Source: Tuberibacillus calidus DSM 17572 (GTDB lineage Bacteria; Bacillota; Bacilli; Bacillales; Sporolactobacillaceae). Taken from it: DNA of 64,000 nucleotides. The notes under the pieces are model-generated. The model worked only from the letters and a program-made list of their open reading frames with translations. It did not search any database and had not been told where the DNA came from. Of the stretch, positions 63,687-64,000 are shown piece after piece (positions within the stretch are counted from its first letter, which is position 1; every line of letters begins with the position of its first letter). The position numbers and the translations under genes were made by a program. The stretch covers positions 54,330-118,329 of the forward strand of contig NZ_AUMM01000005.1 of assembly GCF_000430685.1 (NCBI RefSeq), written 5' to 3'.

Positions 63687-64000
63687 GTGCGCCAGGCATG
63701 CGCACGTTCTATAGGGTTCAAGTCCCGAACGACGAAGGCAGTAGTAGTCGTTAGCTTAAGACAAGGGTGTCCAGGGTGACCTGGAATCTGAAGGAAGTCG
63801 GCGGCAAATCTCCGCCCCAAGGAACACGAACTCCATATAAGGCTAGGTGTGCTTGGGTGAGGCTGCCATACAAGTCAAAGCCCGTACTGCCGAAGGGCAT
63901 ACAGAGTAAATGGAGTGGGGACATGGAGAGGAAGAATGTGCGCTTACCCTGGGAGATCTGATAGACACGCGCAACACATTGCGTAACCGGGCATGCGAAT
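63687..64000 (+). mobile_element. Group IIC intron, 5' portion (cut by the window end)
   Basis: The sequence begins GTGCGCC and shows the class C landmarks in order: GGCATG, TCTATAGGG, AGTCCCGAACG, GAAGGCAGTAGTA, TTAGC, GGTGTCC, GGAATCTGAAGGAAG, GGCGGCAAA, AAGGAACACGAACTCCATAT, AAGGCTAGGTG and ACAGAGTAAATGGAG. This closely follows the Oceanobacillus iheyensis group IIC intron as I know it. The position just behind a rho-independent terminator is the typical class C target. Only domain I and perhaps part of later domains are in view; the reverse transcriptase gene would lie beyond the window. Confidence 0.93.

Overview
This window is a chromosomal segment of an endospore-forming member of the Bacillales. 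The evidence is the spore gene content (ytxC, sspI, gerE, gerM, lonB) and a gene order that follows the Bacillus subtilis block from nrdR to hemL almost step by step. Base composition is moderate, many genes start with TTG or GTG, and Shine-Dalgarno sequences are strong. I cannot name the species; catalase, sdhCAB and a group IIC intron fit several aerobic Bacillaceae or Sporolactobacillaceae-like genera.

Layout. 1-4.1 kb: nrdR, dnaB, dnaI, ytxC (replication initiation plus a spore gene). 4.3-6.6 kb: T-box-controlled thrS. 6.6-8.5 kb: a damaged locus, with a truncated DppB-like permease, a 143-bp tandem repeat and an intact DppC-like permease. 8.7-10.2 kb: infC-rpmI-rplT behind an L20-type leader. 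10.3-13.2 kb: dut, an M42 peptidase, sspI and a TrmH-family rRNA methylase. 13.3-15.3 kb: a perR-type regulator with katA. 15.4-19.3 kb: T-box-controlled pheST. 19.4-25.9 kb: rnhC (minus strand), cvpA, polX, mutS2 and a DUF350 gene. 26-31.3 kb: fatty-acid degradation (lcfA, fadR, fadB, etfB, etfA) with a FadR operator and a cre site. 31.5-35.7 kb: trxA, uvrC, then a TPP riboswitch in front of an ABC substrate-binding protein and permease. 35.7-37.9 kb: lysine riboswitch, lysC, yslB. 38.2-41.4 kb: sdhCAB. 41.7-46.5 kb: gerE, a MarR regulator, racE, gerM, rph and an ITPase-type gene. 46.6-46.9 kb: tRNA-Gly and tRNA-Arg. 47.1-56.5 kb: a TPR gene, tig, clpX, lonB, lon, engB (protein folding and proteolysis). 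56.7-63.6 kb: a small membrane protein on the minus strand, then hemAXCDBL. 63.687 kb to the end: the 5' part of a group IIC intron inserted just after the hemL terminator.

How it works together. Most of the window is conserved housekeeping. RNA-level control is dense: two T-boxes, a TPP riboswitch, a lysine riboswitch and an L20 leader, each with a visible terminator. A Fur-family box precedes perR-katA and a good PerR-type box precedes hemA, so peroxide sensing, catalase and haem synthesis are probably linked. The regulator, however, has Glu where B. subtilis PerR has the Fe-binding Asp104.

The parts that ordinary annotation does not explain are: the TPP-riboswitch-controlled amino-acid-type ABC genes without an ATPase; the 143-bp tandem repeat at the break in a permease gene; a dispersed family of GGTTGAC/GTCAACC inverted repeats, three of them between convergent genes; a dispersed ~70-bp element upstream of dnaB, polX and lonB; mutually exclusive hairpins in the tig leader; and a structured element between gerM and rph. 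I found no CRISPR array, prophage, transposase gene or defence system.
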